Of a DNA stretch of 64,000 nucleotides, positions 43,654 to 52,804 are shown piece by piece. Numbering within the stretch: position 1 is the stretch's first letter; each line of letters begins with the position of its first letter. Source of the stretch: Acidobacteriota bacterium. Its GTDB lineage: Bacteria; Acidobacteriota; Terriglobia; Terriglobales; Acidobacteriaceae. The notes under the pieces are model-generated. The model did no database searches. It saw only the letters and a list, made by a program, of their open reading frames with translations, and was not told where the DNA came from. The DNA is taken from the NCBI GenBank assembly GCA_021792795.1, contig JAJYUB010000001.1, positions 1 through 64,000 on the forward strand, read 5' to 3'. A program made the position numbers and the translations under genes.

Positions 43654-43977
43654 TTACCTCTTGGCGGCTTTATGTCCCGCCTTCTGTGCATCGGCCTTGG
43701 ACATGAATTGGCCGTGTTTGGCTTTGCCGCAATACCTGCCTCCGCTGTGATACACCTTCGATTCCGTGTTGACCCACGCCAGGCCCTTGGCTTTTGCATT
43801 TGCAATCTCACTGGCGCTGGCCCTGGAGCTGGCTGCGGTCTGCGTTTTGGTAGATGGCTTTTCGCTCGATGCCTTGCTCGCATCCTTCGCCTGCATCGGC
43901 GTGGCGCTTGTGTCCTTGATGCTGGGGGAGGCAGCGGCGGAACCAACCAGCGCGGAGTCGGCGAGGATTGAAGTCAA
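43654..43977 (-). CDS. Small exported protein of unknown function with conserved WVNTESKVYH domain
   Basis: The C-terminal ~45 residues (GLAWVNTESKVYHSGGRYCGK, then HGQFMSKADAQKAGHKAA) form a conserved small domain I recognise as recurrent in soil bacteria but not functionally characterised. A hydrophobic, alanine/serine-rich segment (FLTSILADSALVGSAAA) and a low-complexity S/T/K linker precede it. Start is unsettled: no ATG lies in frame near the hydrophobic segment; TTG at 43977 is offered. The open frame extends further upstream without conserved character, which hints at a lost or frameshifted N-terminal signal peptide. It lies next to a transposase relic and 280 nt from thiG. Confidence 0.65.
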   Translation of the reverse strand: MTSILADSALVGSAAASPSIKDTSATPMQAKDASKASSEKPSTKTQTAASSRASASEIANAKAKGLAWVNTESKVYHSGGRYCGKAKHGQFMSKADAQKAGHKAAKR

Positions 43978-44263
43978 AAAGTAGAGAAGTGGCCTTGGCC
44001 GATCGATCGGGGTGTCCTCGTGTACGCGATGGGCGATCCATTTACCAGTAAGCCCATTGTGGCGCGCTGTCAACAGACGAATGCCTCCGCGGGCAAGGAA
44101 GCATCGAGGCGCATCTCGCGACGACGCACGCGGCGAGTTTTTTGCGCGGTGGCGAAAGTGCGGGTCCAGGCGCGCGGCTCCGTCATTACTGCAATGAATG
44201 TGAAGTTGCACGGCGATTTTCTTGCCGAGATGCCTATCGGCCGCCTGGCACTACAATAGGGCT

Positions 44264-45034
44264 ATGGACACACTTGTCATTGCTGGAAAGGCCTTCCAGT
44301 CGCGGCTGATTGTCGGTACCGGAAAATATAAGGACGGAGCTGAAACACAACGGGCCATCGAGGCCTCAGGGGCGGAAATGGTCACCGTGGCCGTGCGCCG
44401 CGTCAACCTCGATCGCAGCAAGGAAAGCCTCCTGGACTTCATCGATCCGCGGCGCTATTTCCTGCTGCCGAATACCGCCGGGTGCTACACCGCGGAAGAG
44501 GCCATCCGGGCGGCCCGCCTGGGCAGGGAAGTCGGTCTCTCCGAGTGGGTGAAAATCGAGGTCATCGGCGATCAAGCCACCCTGTATCCTGACGTCCTGG
44601 CGACCATTGAAGCCACCCGCGTGCTGGTAAAGGAAGGCTTTACTGTTTTGCCGTATACATCGGACGACATTGTAGTTGCTAGACGTCTCATTGACGCCGG
44701 AGCGGCTGCCGTGATGCCCTTGGCGGCCCCGATTGGAAGCGGCCTCGGAATCCAGAACGCGACCACCCTGCGTATCCTGCGCGAGCGGATCACGGAAGTC
44801 CCGTTGATCGTGGACGCGGGCGTTGGGACCGCATCGGATGCAGCCCTCGCCATGGAGTTGGGGGCCGATGCGGTCCTGATGAACTCCGGCATCGCCGCCG
44901 CCGACAATCCGGTATTGATGGCGGAAGCCATGCAACACGCCGTCATTGCGGGTAGGCAGGCGTATTTGGCGGGCCGCATGCCCCGCAAACTTTATGCGAC
45001 GGCCTCCTCTCCGTTGGAAGGCATCTCTCGCTAG
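44264..45034 (+). CDS. thiG: Thiazole synthase
   Basis: Forms the thiazole phosphate of thiamine from deoxyxylulose-5-phosphate, dehydroglycine and ThiS thiocarboxylate. The (beta/alpha)8 protein begins [22 protein letters not shown]; the Schiff-base lysine is Lys97 in WVKIEVIGD, with further family motifs PNTAGC (about 73), [19 protein letters not shown] and [26 protein letters not shown]. Length 256 is normal. Start ATG 44264 is preferred over an upstream in-frame ATG at 44222. The companion thi genes and a TPP riboswitch are not seen here; ruvC follows after 30 nt, so the two may share a transcript. Confidence 0.95.
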   Translation: MDTLVIAGKAFQSRLIVGTGKYKDGAETQRAIEASGAEMVTVAVRRVNLDRSKESLLDFIDPRRYFLLPNTAGCYTAEEAIRAARLGREVGLSEWVKIEVIGDQATLYPDVLATIEATRVLVKEGFTVLPYTSDDIVVARRLIDAGAAAVMPLAAPIGSGLGIQNATTLRILRERITEVPLIVDAGVGTASDAALAMELGADAVLMNSGIAAADNPVLMAEAMQHAVIAGRQAYLAGRMPRKLYATASSPLEGISR

Positions 45035-45064
45035 TTGCGCTGACGCTGGATCGGAAAGCAAACC

Positions 45065-45595
45065 ATGCGGGTCCTGGGAATCGATTGCGGCACGGAGTGG
45101 ACGGGTTATGGGATCGTCGAGACTGATCGCGCGGGCGAGCTGCGCTCGGTGCTGCATGGGGCAATTCATCTTTCCAGACGCGACAGCCTGCCGCATCGCC
45201 TGACCATCGTGTTTAGCCGCCTGTTGGAATTGATTGCGGAACATCAGCCGGAGGTGGTTGCGGTGGAAGAGGTCTTTCACGCCGTCAACTCGCAAACCGC
45301 GCTGAAACTGGGCCAGGTTCGGGGCGTCGCTCTATTGGCCGCGGCAACCTGTAAAGTGGCCATTGCGGAGTACTCTCCTCTGTCGGTCAAATCCTCCGTC
45401 TGCGGGTATGGCAGGGCAGACAAGGAGCAGGTGCAGTTCATGGTGACCAGGCTGTTGCGTCTTGCAGAGTCGCCGGAACCGACAGACGCTTCCGACGCCT
45501 TGGCCGTCGCTATTTGTCACATTCACCATGCCGAGACGGAATTGGCCCAGGGGGCCTCCGCAGACCCGAGTTTCATTTCTCGCAAAAGGACGTAG
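45065..45595 (+). CDS. ruvC: Holliday junction resolvase RuvC
   Basis: Endonuclease that cuts four-way junctions after RuvAB branch migration. The catalytic acidic residues are present: Asp7 in MRVLGIDCG, Glu68 in VAVEEVF, and Asp141/Asp144 in TDASDALAVAICH, with the conserved Gly-rich CGYGRADKEQV before them. Length 176 matches E. coli (173). The C-terminal tail is short. No ruvA or ruvB lies beside it; instead thiG precedes (30 nt) and a FecR-type gene follows. Confidence 0.95.
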   Translation: MRVLGIDCGTEWTGYGIVETDRAGELRSVLHGAIHLSRRDSLPHRLTIVFSRLLELIAEHQPEVVAVEEVFHAVNSQTALKLGQVRGVALLAAATCKVAIAEYSPLSVKSSVCGYGRADKEQVQFMVTRLLRLAESPEPTDASDALAVAICHIHHAETELAQGASADPSFISRKRT

Positions 45596-45655
45596 AAACG
45601 CCACAACCAAAACCGGAAACTCGTGTCTAATATAGTGTGGGGTAAGGAGTACGCC

Positions 45656-47674
45656 ATGCGAAACTCGCAAGCAAAGCCCGTTCATTCATCCGCCATCTCG
45701 GTTATAGAAACCAGCCCGTCGCTGCAGCGGTGGACACGTTTTGCAAGAGTGACACTGCTGTCCATGGCGGTGAGTTTGTTGTTCCTCGCCTGTAGATGCC
45801 ACGCGCTTGCGACGACTGTCGATACCAGCGCGCATCCTGCCGCGATCCAGGCGCCCAGCCAACCCGCAGGCGCCGCCAACTCCGGAGCGATGACTGCAAC
45901 CGCCAATGCTCGCGTCGTTCGTTTAAGCGATGTCGAAGGCGCGGTGCAGGTCGTGTTAGGCAACGGGACGCAGTTTTCAAACGCTGTGATGAACATGCCT
46001 CTCACCCAGGGTTCGCGCATCGAAACGGGTGCGGACGGCCGGGCGGAGGTTGAGTTTGAGGATGGCAGCGTCAGCCGAATCACGCCGAACAGCTCGCTGG
46101 ATCTTGCCAAGTTGAGCACTTCGTCAACGGGCGCCCTCGATACGACCCTGGAGCAACCGTCGGGCCTGGTCTATTACGAGCTGCGCAACGATGCCCAAAC
46201 TTCCTATACAGTTGCGTTTGGCCAACGCACAGTCATGCCGACGGTCAATAGCACATTTCGCGTGAACCTTGGGGACACGCCGCCTGACCTGGCGGTGATA
46301 GACGGGGGCGTCCAGGTTCATGGCGCGTCCAATGGCTACCTGGCGGAAGTACGGCAAAATCAGACGATCCAGTTCAAACCTTCGAATGGCGCAAATTACA
46401 CAATCGCGCAGGGGATTGTTCCCAACGGATTTGACGATTGGAACGATCAACGAGACCAGGAAGCCGCGAAGGAAGCTGCAAACCTGACACCGGCCCGCGC
46501 ACAGCAAGGCGGAGGCAGCATGATGGAGGCCGGTTGGGGTATGGGCTGGGGCGGCCTGGACAACTACGGCGGGTGGTATCCATTGCCCGGTTATGGCAAC
46601 GTTTGGCAGCCGTACGGAGCTGGAGCTGGCTTTGATCCCTACGGTTTTGGCGATTGGGCTGACATGGGCGGCGGAATGGGTATGTCATTCATTTCGGGCT
46701 ATCCATGGGGCTGGTTGCCATTTCATTACGGCATGTGGTCCTACATCGGCGGCTTCGGCTGGGGGTGGATGCCTGGGGCATACGGCATGGGTATGGGTAT
46801 GGGCATGGGTCTGGGCGGCTACGGATATGGCGGCTACGGATACGGCGGCTTCGGCGGATATTACGGCGGAGGCCGTGCCAATGTGTATGGAGGTCCTGCG
46901 GGGTACCATACGCCGGCCCCGCCAGCCGCCGGGGTGCAGGGCGGTCGAGTTGGAGGAAATCTGTTCCATGTTGGCCCTGCGTCGATCGCGAACACCGCCC
47001 TGGGCAACCGCGGAGGCGCAGCAAATCAAGCGCGTACGATCAATTTCAATGGGACCAAAATCGCTCCGCTGCACGCGATCGGGACAGCCGGTGCTGTTCC
47101 AATTCGAAACGCGGCGCTCTACAGAAGCGCTCCGGCGCGCGATTTTCAAGGCGGCATACATAGCGGGTTGCGCACCGGGTCTGTGGGGCGCAATCAATCG
47201 TTGGCGGGTCGAGGTGGAAGTGGTCAGCGCGGCGCCAACGGAGTGCGGGGCGCTAACGGAGTGCGGGGTGCCAACAGTCTGCGCAGCGCCAACGGAGTGC
47301 GCGGCGGCAACGGACTGCGCGGCGGCAACGGACTGCGCGGCTCCAGCGGGCTGGGCGGCACTTCAAACATAATGCGTATGAACTCGTTCAATAGCATGCG
47401 CGCTTCGAATGTGGCCTCGTTTGAAAACCGCGGCTCGTTCGGGCAGCGCGCTGTATTTGGCTCTCACGGAAGTTTCCACGGGACAGGTGCCGCTTTCAGT
47501 AGGGGCGGAGGATTCCGCGGCGGCTCATTCGGGGGTGGTGCGCGCGGCTTCGGTGGAGGTGGCGGCGGTGGATTCCACGGTGGTGGAGGTGGCGGAGGCT
47601 TCCATGGAGGTGGCGGCGGCGGCCATGGTGGTGGAGGCGGCGGCGGTGGTCATGGTGGTGGTGGTGCTCATTAG
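45656..47674 (+). CDS. FecR-domain protein with long glycine-rich, repetitive C-terminus
   Basis: A membrane-associated or secreted protein of 672 residues. An N-terminal hydrophobic segment (LSMAVSLLFLACRCHALA) follows a ~45-residue polar lead. A FecR-type sensor/beta-helix domain lies about residues 80-235 (VVRLSDVEGAVQVV, GSRIETGADGRAEVEFEDGS, FRVNLGDTPPDLAVIDGGVQVHG). From about 285 the sequence becomes G/Y/W-rich (GYGYGGYGYGG), then 18-nt tandem repeats encode G-A-N-G-V-R units, and the end is almost pure glycine with histidines (HGGGGGG). ATG 45656 follows AAGGAG by about 7 nt. FecR proteins elsewhere are anti-sigma regulators, but no sigma gene adjoins and the tail suggests a surface/adhesive role. 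Confidence 0.75.
   Translation: MRNSQAKPVHSSAISVIETSPSLQRWTRFARVTLLSMAVSLLFLACRCHALATTVDTSAHPAAIQAPSQPAGAANSGAMTATANARVVRLSDVEGAVQVVLGNGTQFSNAVMNMPLTQGSRIETGADGRAEVEFEDGSVSRITPNSSLDLAKLSTSSTGALDTTLEQPSGLVYYELRNDAQTSYTVAFGQRTVMPTVNSTFRVNLGDTPPDLAVIDGGVQVHGASNGYLAEVRQNQTIQFKPSNGANYTIAQGIVPNGFDDWNDQRDQEAAKEAANLTPARAQQGGGSMMEAGWGMGWGGLDNYGGWYPLPGYGNVWQPYGAGAGFDPYGFGDWADMGGGMGMSFISGYPWGWLPFHYGMWSYIGGFGWGWMPGAYGMGMGMGMGLGGYGYGGYGYGGFGGYYGGGRANVYGGPAGYHTPAPPAAGVQGGRVGGNLFHVGPASIANTALGNRGGAANQARTINFNGTKIAPLHAIGTAGAVPIRNAALYRSAPARDFQGGIHSGLRTGSVGRNQSLAGRGGSGQRGANGVRGANGVRGANSLRSANGVRGGNGLRGGNGLRGSSGLGGTSNIMRMNSFNSMRASNVASFENRGSFGQRAVFGSHGSFHGTGAAFSRGGGFRGGSFGGGARGFGGGGGGGFHGGGGGGGFHGGGGGGHGGGGGGGGHGGGGAH
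47231..47356 (+). repeat. Seven in-frame 18-nt tandem repeats (GANGVR-type)
   Basis: Units decode as GANGVR, GANGVR, GANSLR, SANGVR, GGNGLR, GGNGLR, GSSGLG. Two adjacent pairs are nearly identical in DNA, so copy number may vary by slippage. The repeats end the unstructured part of the FecR-domain protein. Confidence 0.8.
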
Positions 47675-47710
47675 AGGAAGCTTAGAATTGAATCAACCGT
47701 TAGAATTGAA

Positions 47711-48562
47711 TCAACCGGCGAGTGAATCGCCGGTTTTTTCATGCTTACCGCAGTTGGAATAAAGCCGCCGATAGATCGCCGCCATCGACTCCAGCGAGAC
47801 CGCTTCCGCGCGAACTGCCGCGCTGAGGCCCGTCTCTTCGATCGCTGCGAGGACATCAACGGTTTCGGCGACTCCCGCGCTCTTTAAATTGTTGACGAGT
47901 GTCTTTCGCTTCTGCCGAAAGCACATCTGCAAGAATCGCAAAAACGCAATTCGCTCGACGCGCAACTCCTCGAAGCGAGGATGCATGTCCAGTCGCACCA
48001 CCGCCGAAGACACGCTGGGCGCCGGCGAGAACGCCTCCGGCGGCAGCGCAAATAGCTTCTCCACGCGCCCGTGCATTTGCGCGGTGGCTGAAAGCAGTCC
48101 ATAGGCGCTGGTACCCCAGGTCGCCGCCAGCCTGTCGGCAACTTCTTCCTGCACCATGACGACTGCCCGCGAAATGGACGCAGTCTGCGCGAAGAGACGC
48201 AGCAAAATGTCGGAGGTAATGTAGTAGGGCAGGTTCCCGACCACGACCAGCGGAGCGTCGCCTCCGATTCCAGTCACCGCCCGCACGGTGGCCAGATCCA
48301 ACTCCAGAATGTCCGCCTGCAGGATGGCGACATGGCCGGAGGATTTCCATATCTCGGTGAGCCGCGGAGCCAGCGCGCGATCCAGTTCGACGGCGATCAG
48401 GTCCTGCGCGCGGGCGGCGAGCAGATCGGTCAATGCGCCTCGTCCTGGGCCGATCTCCAGCACCGTGCTCGACGAAATATCGCCGAGCGCTTCCACGATG
48501 CGTCGTCGCGCACTGGGATCGGTGAGAAAATTCTGGCCGAGCTTAGGTTTTTTCTGGGACAT
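47711..48562 (-). CDS. rsmA: 16S rRNA (adenine1518/1519-N6) dimethyltransferase
   Basis: Dimethylates two adjacent adenosines in the 3' hairpin of 16S rRNA during 30S maturation. Motifs: KPKLGQNFLTDP at the start, the SAM-binding EIGPGRGALTDLL (about 36), the NLPYY catalytic motif (NPPY-type; residue ~110), and PSVSSAVVRL followed by FRQKRKTLVNNL near the end. Length 283 is typical. The start ATG 48562 gives MSQKKPKLG. It is divergent from glgA and shares its 3' end with the FecR gene terminator. Confidence 0.96.
   Translation of the reverse strand: MSQKKPKLGQNFLTDPSARRRIVEALGDISSSTVLEIGPGRGALTDLLAARAQDLIAVELDRALAPRLTEIWKSSGHVAILQADILELDLATVRAVTGIGGDAPLVVVGNLPYYITSDILLRLFAQTASISRAVVMVQEEVADRLAATWGTSAYGLLSATAQMHGRVEKLFALPPEAFSPAPSVSSAVVRLDMHPRFEELRVERIAFLRFLQMCFRQKRKTLVNNLKSAGVAETVDVLAAIEETGLSAAVRAEAVSLESMAAIYRRLYSNCGKHEKTGDSLAG
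47713..47739 (+). terminator. Rho-independent terminator after the FecR-type gene
   Basis: Stem AACCGGCGA/TCGCCGGTT with a 5-nt loop is followed by T6. A tandem TTAGAATTGAATCAACCG precedes it. The stem overlaps the last codons of the convergent rsmA gene. Confidence 0.85.
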
Positions 48563-48715
48563 GCAGTAGAGAGGTCCGCGTGATTGTTGGCGCGATACCA
48601 GGTACCATCGAACTGCTTTAGAATAACCCTTCCTGCCGCCGGTTCATGGACGCGCCAAACCAAAAGGCGCGGAATCGAGAGCATCGAAGCTTTGGAAGAT
48701 ATCGGGAGAATTGAA

Positions 48716-49993
48716 TTGCGAGTAGGTCTGATGACGCGCGAATATCCGCCCAACGTCTACGGCGGCGCTGGAGTGCATGTCGAGTATCTGAGCCGCGAGC
48801 TGGCAAAAAAAATTGAAGTCGAGGTGCATTGCTGGGGCGATCAACGGCTCGACGAAGGCAACCTGCATGTGCGTGGCGCGGGGCCGTGGGAAGAACTCGC
48901 CCAAGGTACGCAGGAAAAATTCAATACCGCGCTGGAGGCGTTCAGCCTGAACCTGCGGCAGATGAAGACGCTGGCGGCGATCGATGTGGTGCATACGCAT
49001 ACCTGGTATGTGTCGATGGCGGGCTTTCTGGCGAAGAAGCTTTTCAATATTCCGTTCGTCCTGACGACGCATAGTCTGGAACCGCTGCGCGCGTGGAAGG
49101 CGGAGCAACTCGGTAGCGGCTATGCGATGAGTTCGTGGATGGAACGCACCGCCATCCTCGACGCCGATGCGGTGATTGCGGTATCGAACGGCGCCAAGGC
49201 GGACATTTTGCGGGTGTATCCGGAGCTGCAGCCGGAGAAAATTCACGTCATTTACAACGGCATCGACCTGGCTGAATATGACAAAACGAGCGACAGTGCC
49301 GCGCTGAAAAAATATGGAGTCGATGCAGCGCTGCCCTATGTTTTATTTGTTGGCCGCATTACGCGGCAGAAGGGCGTGACACATCTGGTGGAAGCGATTC
49401 GCTACTTGCCGCGCGATACCCAGGTGGTGTTGTGCGCCGGTGCGCCCGACACGCCCGAAATCGCCGCCGAGATGCGGCAGAAAGTTGCGGAGGCGCAGGC
49501 CTCGCATTCGCATGTAGTGTGGATTGAAAAGATGGTGACCAAGCCGGAAGCGATCCAACTGTACAGCCATGCGCGTGTCTTCTGCTGCCCCTCTGTCTAC
49601 GAGCCGTTCGGCATCATCAATCTGGAAGCGATGGCCTGTCATGCTCCGGTAGTCGCCAGCGCCACTGGAGGAATTTTGGAAGTCGTGGTCGATGGCGAGA
49701 CAGGATATTTAGTGCCATTCGAGCCAGACCCGGCGACAGGCTTCCCCTCGAACCCAGGCCAATTCGCGCGCGATCTGGCTGCGAAGATATCCGACCTCTT
49801 CGCCGATCCGAAAAAATGCAATCAGTTTGGCGAAGCAGGCCGCAGGCGCGTGGAAGAAAAGTTTGCGTGGCCCGCCATTGCCGATCAAACGATTGAGCTA
49901 TATCGGGAATTGATCGAAGCGCGACTCGGCAAGAAAAGGCGGGATGGAGCAGATATCGACGAATATGTGCGCGAGCTTCGCAAAGACTGGTAA
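48716..49993 (+). CDS. glgA: Glycogen synthase (GT4, ADP-glucose type)
   Basis: Extends alpha-1,4-glucan from a nucleotide sugar. The product starts MRVGLMTREYPPNVYGGAGVHVEYLS, matching the actinobacterial-type GlgA beginning, from a TTG at 48716 with GGGAG 7 nt upstream; the longer frame back to 48584 lacks support. GT-B fold motifs: VDVVHTHTW-type region, SLEPLRAWKAEQLG, IYNGIDLAEY, the donor-binding VLFVGRITRQKGV, and the E-x7-E motif YEPFGIINLEAM. Length 425 is normal. It is divergent from rsmA. No branching or ADP-glucose pyrophosphorylase gene lies nearby. Confidence 0.93.
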   Translation: MRVGLMTREYPPNVYGGAGVHVEYLSRELAKKIEVEVHCWGDQRLDEGNLHVRGAGPWEELAQGTQEKFNTALEAFSLNLRQMKTLAAIDVVHTHTWYVSMAGFLAKKLFNIPFVLTTHSLEPLRAWKAEQLGSGYAMSSWMERTAILDADAVIAVSNGAKADILRVYPELQPEKIHVIYNGIDLAEYDKTSDSAALKKYGVDAALPYVLFVGRITRQKGVTHLVEAIRYLPRDTQVVLCAGAPDTPEIAAEMRQKVAEAQASHSHVVWIEKMVTKPEAIQLYSHARVFCCPSVYEPFGIINLEAMACHAPVVASATGGILEVVVDGETGYLVPFEPDPATGFPSNPGQFARDLAAKISDLFADPKKCNQFGEAGRRRVEEKFAWPAIADQTIELYRELIEARLGKKRRDGADIDEYVRELRKDW

Positions 49994-50082
49994 TGCGATC
50001 TGCTTATAAGCGACGACGAACGCCCCAGCAAGAAGATCGTCCCTGGTATTCACTTCATCTCATCGCTGGACCGGGCATTCAT

Positions 50083-51492
50083 CTAAACTCCTGTCGCGTT
50101 GCTCCGTCGATGTCGCATCCACAGGTACATGGGCAGGCCAAGCGCAATCACCAGCAGACCGCCGATTGAATTCTTTAAATTGCTGCGTAGAATATACCCA
50201 ATCACCAGCACGGCTGCGGCAACAAATACCGCAGGCAGCGCCGGATACCAAGGTACGCGATAGGGCCGCTCGCGTTCCGGTTCGCGTCGTCGAAAGACGA
50301 ATACTGTCGTCGCCGTCAGCATATAGAACAGCCACTCCCCCAGCAGGGCCAGCTCGAACAACGCCTGAAACCGTCCCACCATCAGCAGCAGCACCGTCGA
50401 CATGGCCGCCTGCACCCCGAGCGATACCGAAGGGCTTTCAAATTTCGGATGAACGTAGGCCATGGAACGAAAAAACATTCCATCCCGGGCCGCCGCAAAG
50501 GGAATGCGCGCGCCGGAAAGTACCGTCCCGTTCAGCGAGGCAAGAATGCTGATGGCCATGCCGATTGACACCAGCGCTGCGCCCCACGCGCCAACCGCGA
50601 GAAGCATGGCGTCCGCTGTCGGGCGCGGAGAGTTTGCGATCGCAGTCGCGGGCAACAGATACCCGGTAGCGGCGGTTGTCAGCATATAGAGAAGGGCCAC
50701 CAGCAGGACTCCGGCCACCAGGGCCAGCGGAATCGAACGTCCGGGCCGCTTGATCTCGCCGGCCACCATGTTCAGATCGTTCCATCCGTCATAGGCCCAC
50801 AGCGCCGCGATCATCGCCACCGTAAATCCGGCCACGCCGCCATGCGCTGCTGCAAAGACAGTTGCGAAATTACTGCGATGTCCAAGCGGACTGCTGAAGC
50901 AGAAAAAAACGATTCCCACGATCAGCGCGACCTTCAACAGTGTGAAGACCAACTGAAACTCTCCCGCTCGACGAAGTCCCAGGTAGTTCAGGCCGGTGAT
51001 CAGCCAGACCACGCCGATGCCGACAATCTGCCCCCACTCCAATCGAAAAGGATGCAGCAGCAGCGGCTGGCTCAACCATATCAGCGGAGAAAAAATGCCC
51101 AGCACGCGAACCAGGCCGATGGCGCTGCTGGCGATGGACGCGGGCTTCGCCAGGGAAAACCACGTCCACATATATAAGAAGGATGGCAGCTCGCCGTAGG
51201 CATCGCGAAGATAGACATACTCTCCGCCGGCGAAGGGGCGCATCGCCGCCAGTTCGGCATAGGTCATCGCGCCGAACAGAGAAAGAATTCCGGCGGCAAT
51301 CCACGCCGCGTACACAAGGTTGGACGAGCCCGCGGCCCGCATCATTTCCCGCGGAACAAGAAAGATGCCGCTGCCGATGATGGTGCCCGCAACGATGGCC
51401 GTCGCCTGCCATGGACCCAGCACGCGCGGCAGGGTATGCACAGGGTCAGAGTTTCCATCGCGGGAACTATCATGCGTTTCGACTGTGCGCAT
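50083..51492 (-). CDS. APC-family amino acid permease
   Basis: Inner-membrane amino-acid/polyamine transporter with about 12 helices. Hallmarks: GTIIGSGIFLVPREM in helix 1, AELAAMRPFAGGEYVYLRDAYGELPSFLYMW and FAYDGW-like ALWAYDGWNDLNMVAGEIKRPGRSIP, which resembles LAT-type amino-acid exchangers. Length is about 469 from the ATG at 51492; ATGs at 51513 and GTG/ATG up to 51612 are possible but weakly supported, since the first 40 residues in the longer form are polar and non-conserved. Transported amino acid not assignable. It overlaps nothing; the next hydrolase gene begins further right on the same strand, its end overlapping the upstream ATG choices. Confidence 0.87.
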   Translation of the reverse strand: MRTVETHDSSRDGNSDPVHTLPRVLGPWQATAIVAGTIIGSGIFLVPREMMRAAGSSNLVYAAWIAAGILSLFGAMTYAELAAMRPFAGGEYVYLRDAYGELPSFLYMWTWFSLAKPASIASSAIGLVRVLGIFSPLIWLSQPLLLHPFRLEWGQIVGIGVVWLITGLNYLGLRRAGEFQLVFTLLKVALIVGIVFFCFSSPLGHRSNFATVFAAAHGGVAGFTVAMIAALWAYDGWNDLNMVAGEIKRPGRSIPLALVAGVLLVALLYMLTTAATGYLLPATAIANSPRPTADAMLLAVGAWGAALVSIGMAISILASLNGTVLSGARIPFAAARDGMFFRSMAYVHPKFESPSVSLGVQAAMSTVLLLMVGRFQALFELALLGEWLFYMLTATTVFVFRRREPERERPYRVPWYPALPAVFVAAAVLVIGYILRSNLKNSIGGLLVIALGLPMYLWMRHRRSNATGV

Positions 51493-51595
51493 GCTGGTTA
51501 CTGTACCTCGCATTGAGACTGCATCGTGTGTCCAGACATTTGCAGAGGCAAAGCTTTCTACATTAGCGGGTGAGAGAATTTTTTTGAATTTCGCA

Positions 51596-52768
51596 CTATG
51601 GATGCTCGGCACGTTCCATCACTTTCGCCAACAAGTGAAGCAGTTGCCATTCATCCCAAATGCCAGGCTTGGATGTATTTGTGCTGACGTGCGCAATCAG
51701 CGGGCTGACCAGCAGTTCCTTCACAGTTCTGTGCGGCAGGTCCTGGGCCAGCCATTCCGCCTCCGCAAAGGGAATCAGCGTATCGCCTCGGCCATGCAGC
51801 AAATACACCGGCACATGCAGCCCGGCCAGGTGGCCATCCGGAGACACGGCAGCCATTTCCGCGGCATGTTTTTTGTTGGACGCGAACAGGGCGATGTCCT
51901 GATGCAAAGTGTCGATGATTCGTGCATACTCGGCCTTCTGTGCGTTCGTCAGCTTGGCGAGCAATTCCTTTTCCAGCGCTGAATTTTCATACAGGCGCGC
52001 GCGTAAGACGGGCCGAATCGCCGCCACGTCGGCATCCGGCACAAAATCCTCAAGGTGCTCATACTCCAGGACCCATGGCCCGTAGTCGTTGGGCTTGGCG
52101 CGCTCCACGTCTCCATTGGGAAGGGGGTCCGCGTCCATTACATAAAAGCTGGCCACCCGATAGAGATCGTCATGCGCTCCTACGGACAAAACAAAAGAGA
52201 CATCGTTGGAGTACGGCGTCTGGGCGGCAGCCATCAGGGCAAGCCCGCCGGAAAAACTGAGCCCCATCAGCCCGACCGGGCGCCCCGTGGCGTTCTGCAG
52301 CCATTGCACGGAGTCGCCAATCGCCTGCACGTCGGAGGGCTGAATGCGATAGTCGCGGCTGTCCGGCAACTCCGGCGTCAGCACCCGCAGTCCGCACGAT
52401 GCCATGGAACGAGCGAAGGCCACTAGACGCGGCTCATCCATCCCCAGATAATGAATGCCGGGGATGAGCACCAGGCCCGGAGCATTCGCGGATTGGATGG
52501 GAGTGTAAAGTCGCGCTTCAACCATTCCAGCGGAAGACGGGATCGCCAGTATTTTCGTCGCCAGTGGCATTGCGGCGATCGGCCGCAGCAGACTCGGCGC
52601 CGGTCTGCCGTTCAACTGGTCGAGAATGGCTGCGGCTTGCAGAAAAGCGCGTGTCTTCGGCCAGAAGAGAACCGGCAACAGCAGGAGAAAAATCGGACAT
52701 GCTGCAAGAAAATAGATCGACCGCCGAAGTCTTCTAGAGGCGCGTGTGGGCTGAGGCGAAGCGTTCAC
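51596..52768 (-). CDS. Membrane-anchored alpha/beta hydrolase (dienelactone-hydrolase-like)
   Basis: An N-terminal transmembrane anchor (RRSIYFLAACPIFLLLLPVLF, about 16-36) precedes an alpha/beta hydrolase domain. The nucleophile Ser is in GLSFSGG (about residue 172), the acid in LLHGRGDTLIP (about 330) and a likely His in LIAHVS (about 357), consistent with a complete triad. GTG 52768 start with a GAAAGAG upstream gives MNASPQPTRASRR. Length 390 is large for esterases because of a central insertion (~205-310). It is probably periplasmic-facing. Substrate unknown. It ends before the permease gene on the same strand; if the permease used its farthest start (51612), the two genes would overlap slightly. 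Confidence 0.83.
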   Translation of the reverse strand: MNASPQPTRASRRLRRSIYFLAACPIFLLLLPVLFWPKTRAFLQAAAILDQLNGRPAPSLLRPIAAMPLATKILAIPSSAGMVEARLYTPIQSANAPGLVLIPGIHYLGMDEPRLVAFARSMASCGLRVLTPELPDSRDYRIQPSDVQAIGDSVQWLQNATGRPVGLMGLSFSGGLALMAAAQTPYSNDVSFVLSVGAHDDLYRVASFYVMDADPLPNGDVERAKPNDYGPWVLEYEHLEDFVPDADVAAIRPVLRARLYENSALEKELLAKLTNAQKAEYARIIDTLHQDIALFASNKKHAAEMAAVSPDGHLAGLHVPVYLLHGRGDTLIPFAEAEWLAQDLPHRTVKELLVSPLIAHVSTNTSKPGIWDEWQLLHLLAKVMERAEHP

Positions 52769-52804
52769 TCTTTCAGTTGTATCAAAGGCGCGAAACGCCC
52801 GGCC

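Noticed and set aside
44100-44263. TPP riboswitch before thiG
   Set aside because: I looked for the conserved CTGAGA-type and ACC-TGA core segments of the thi-box and did not find them.
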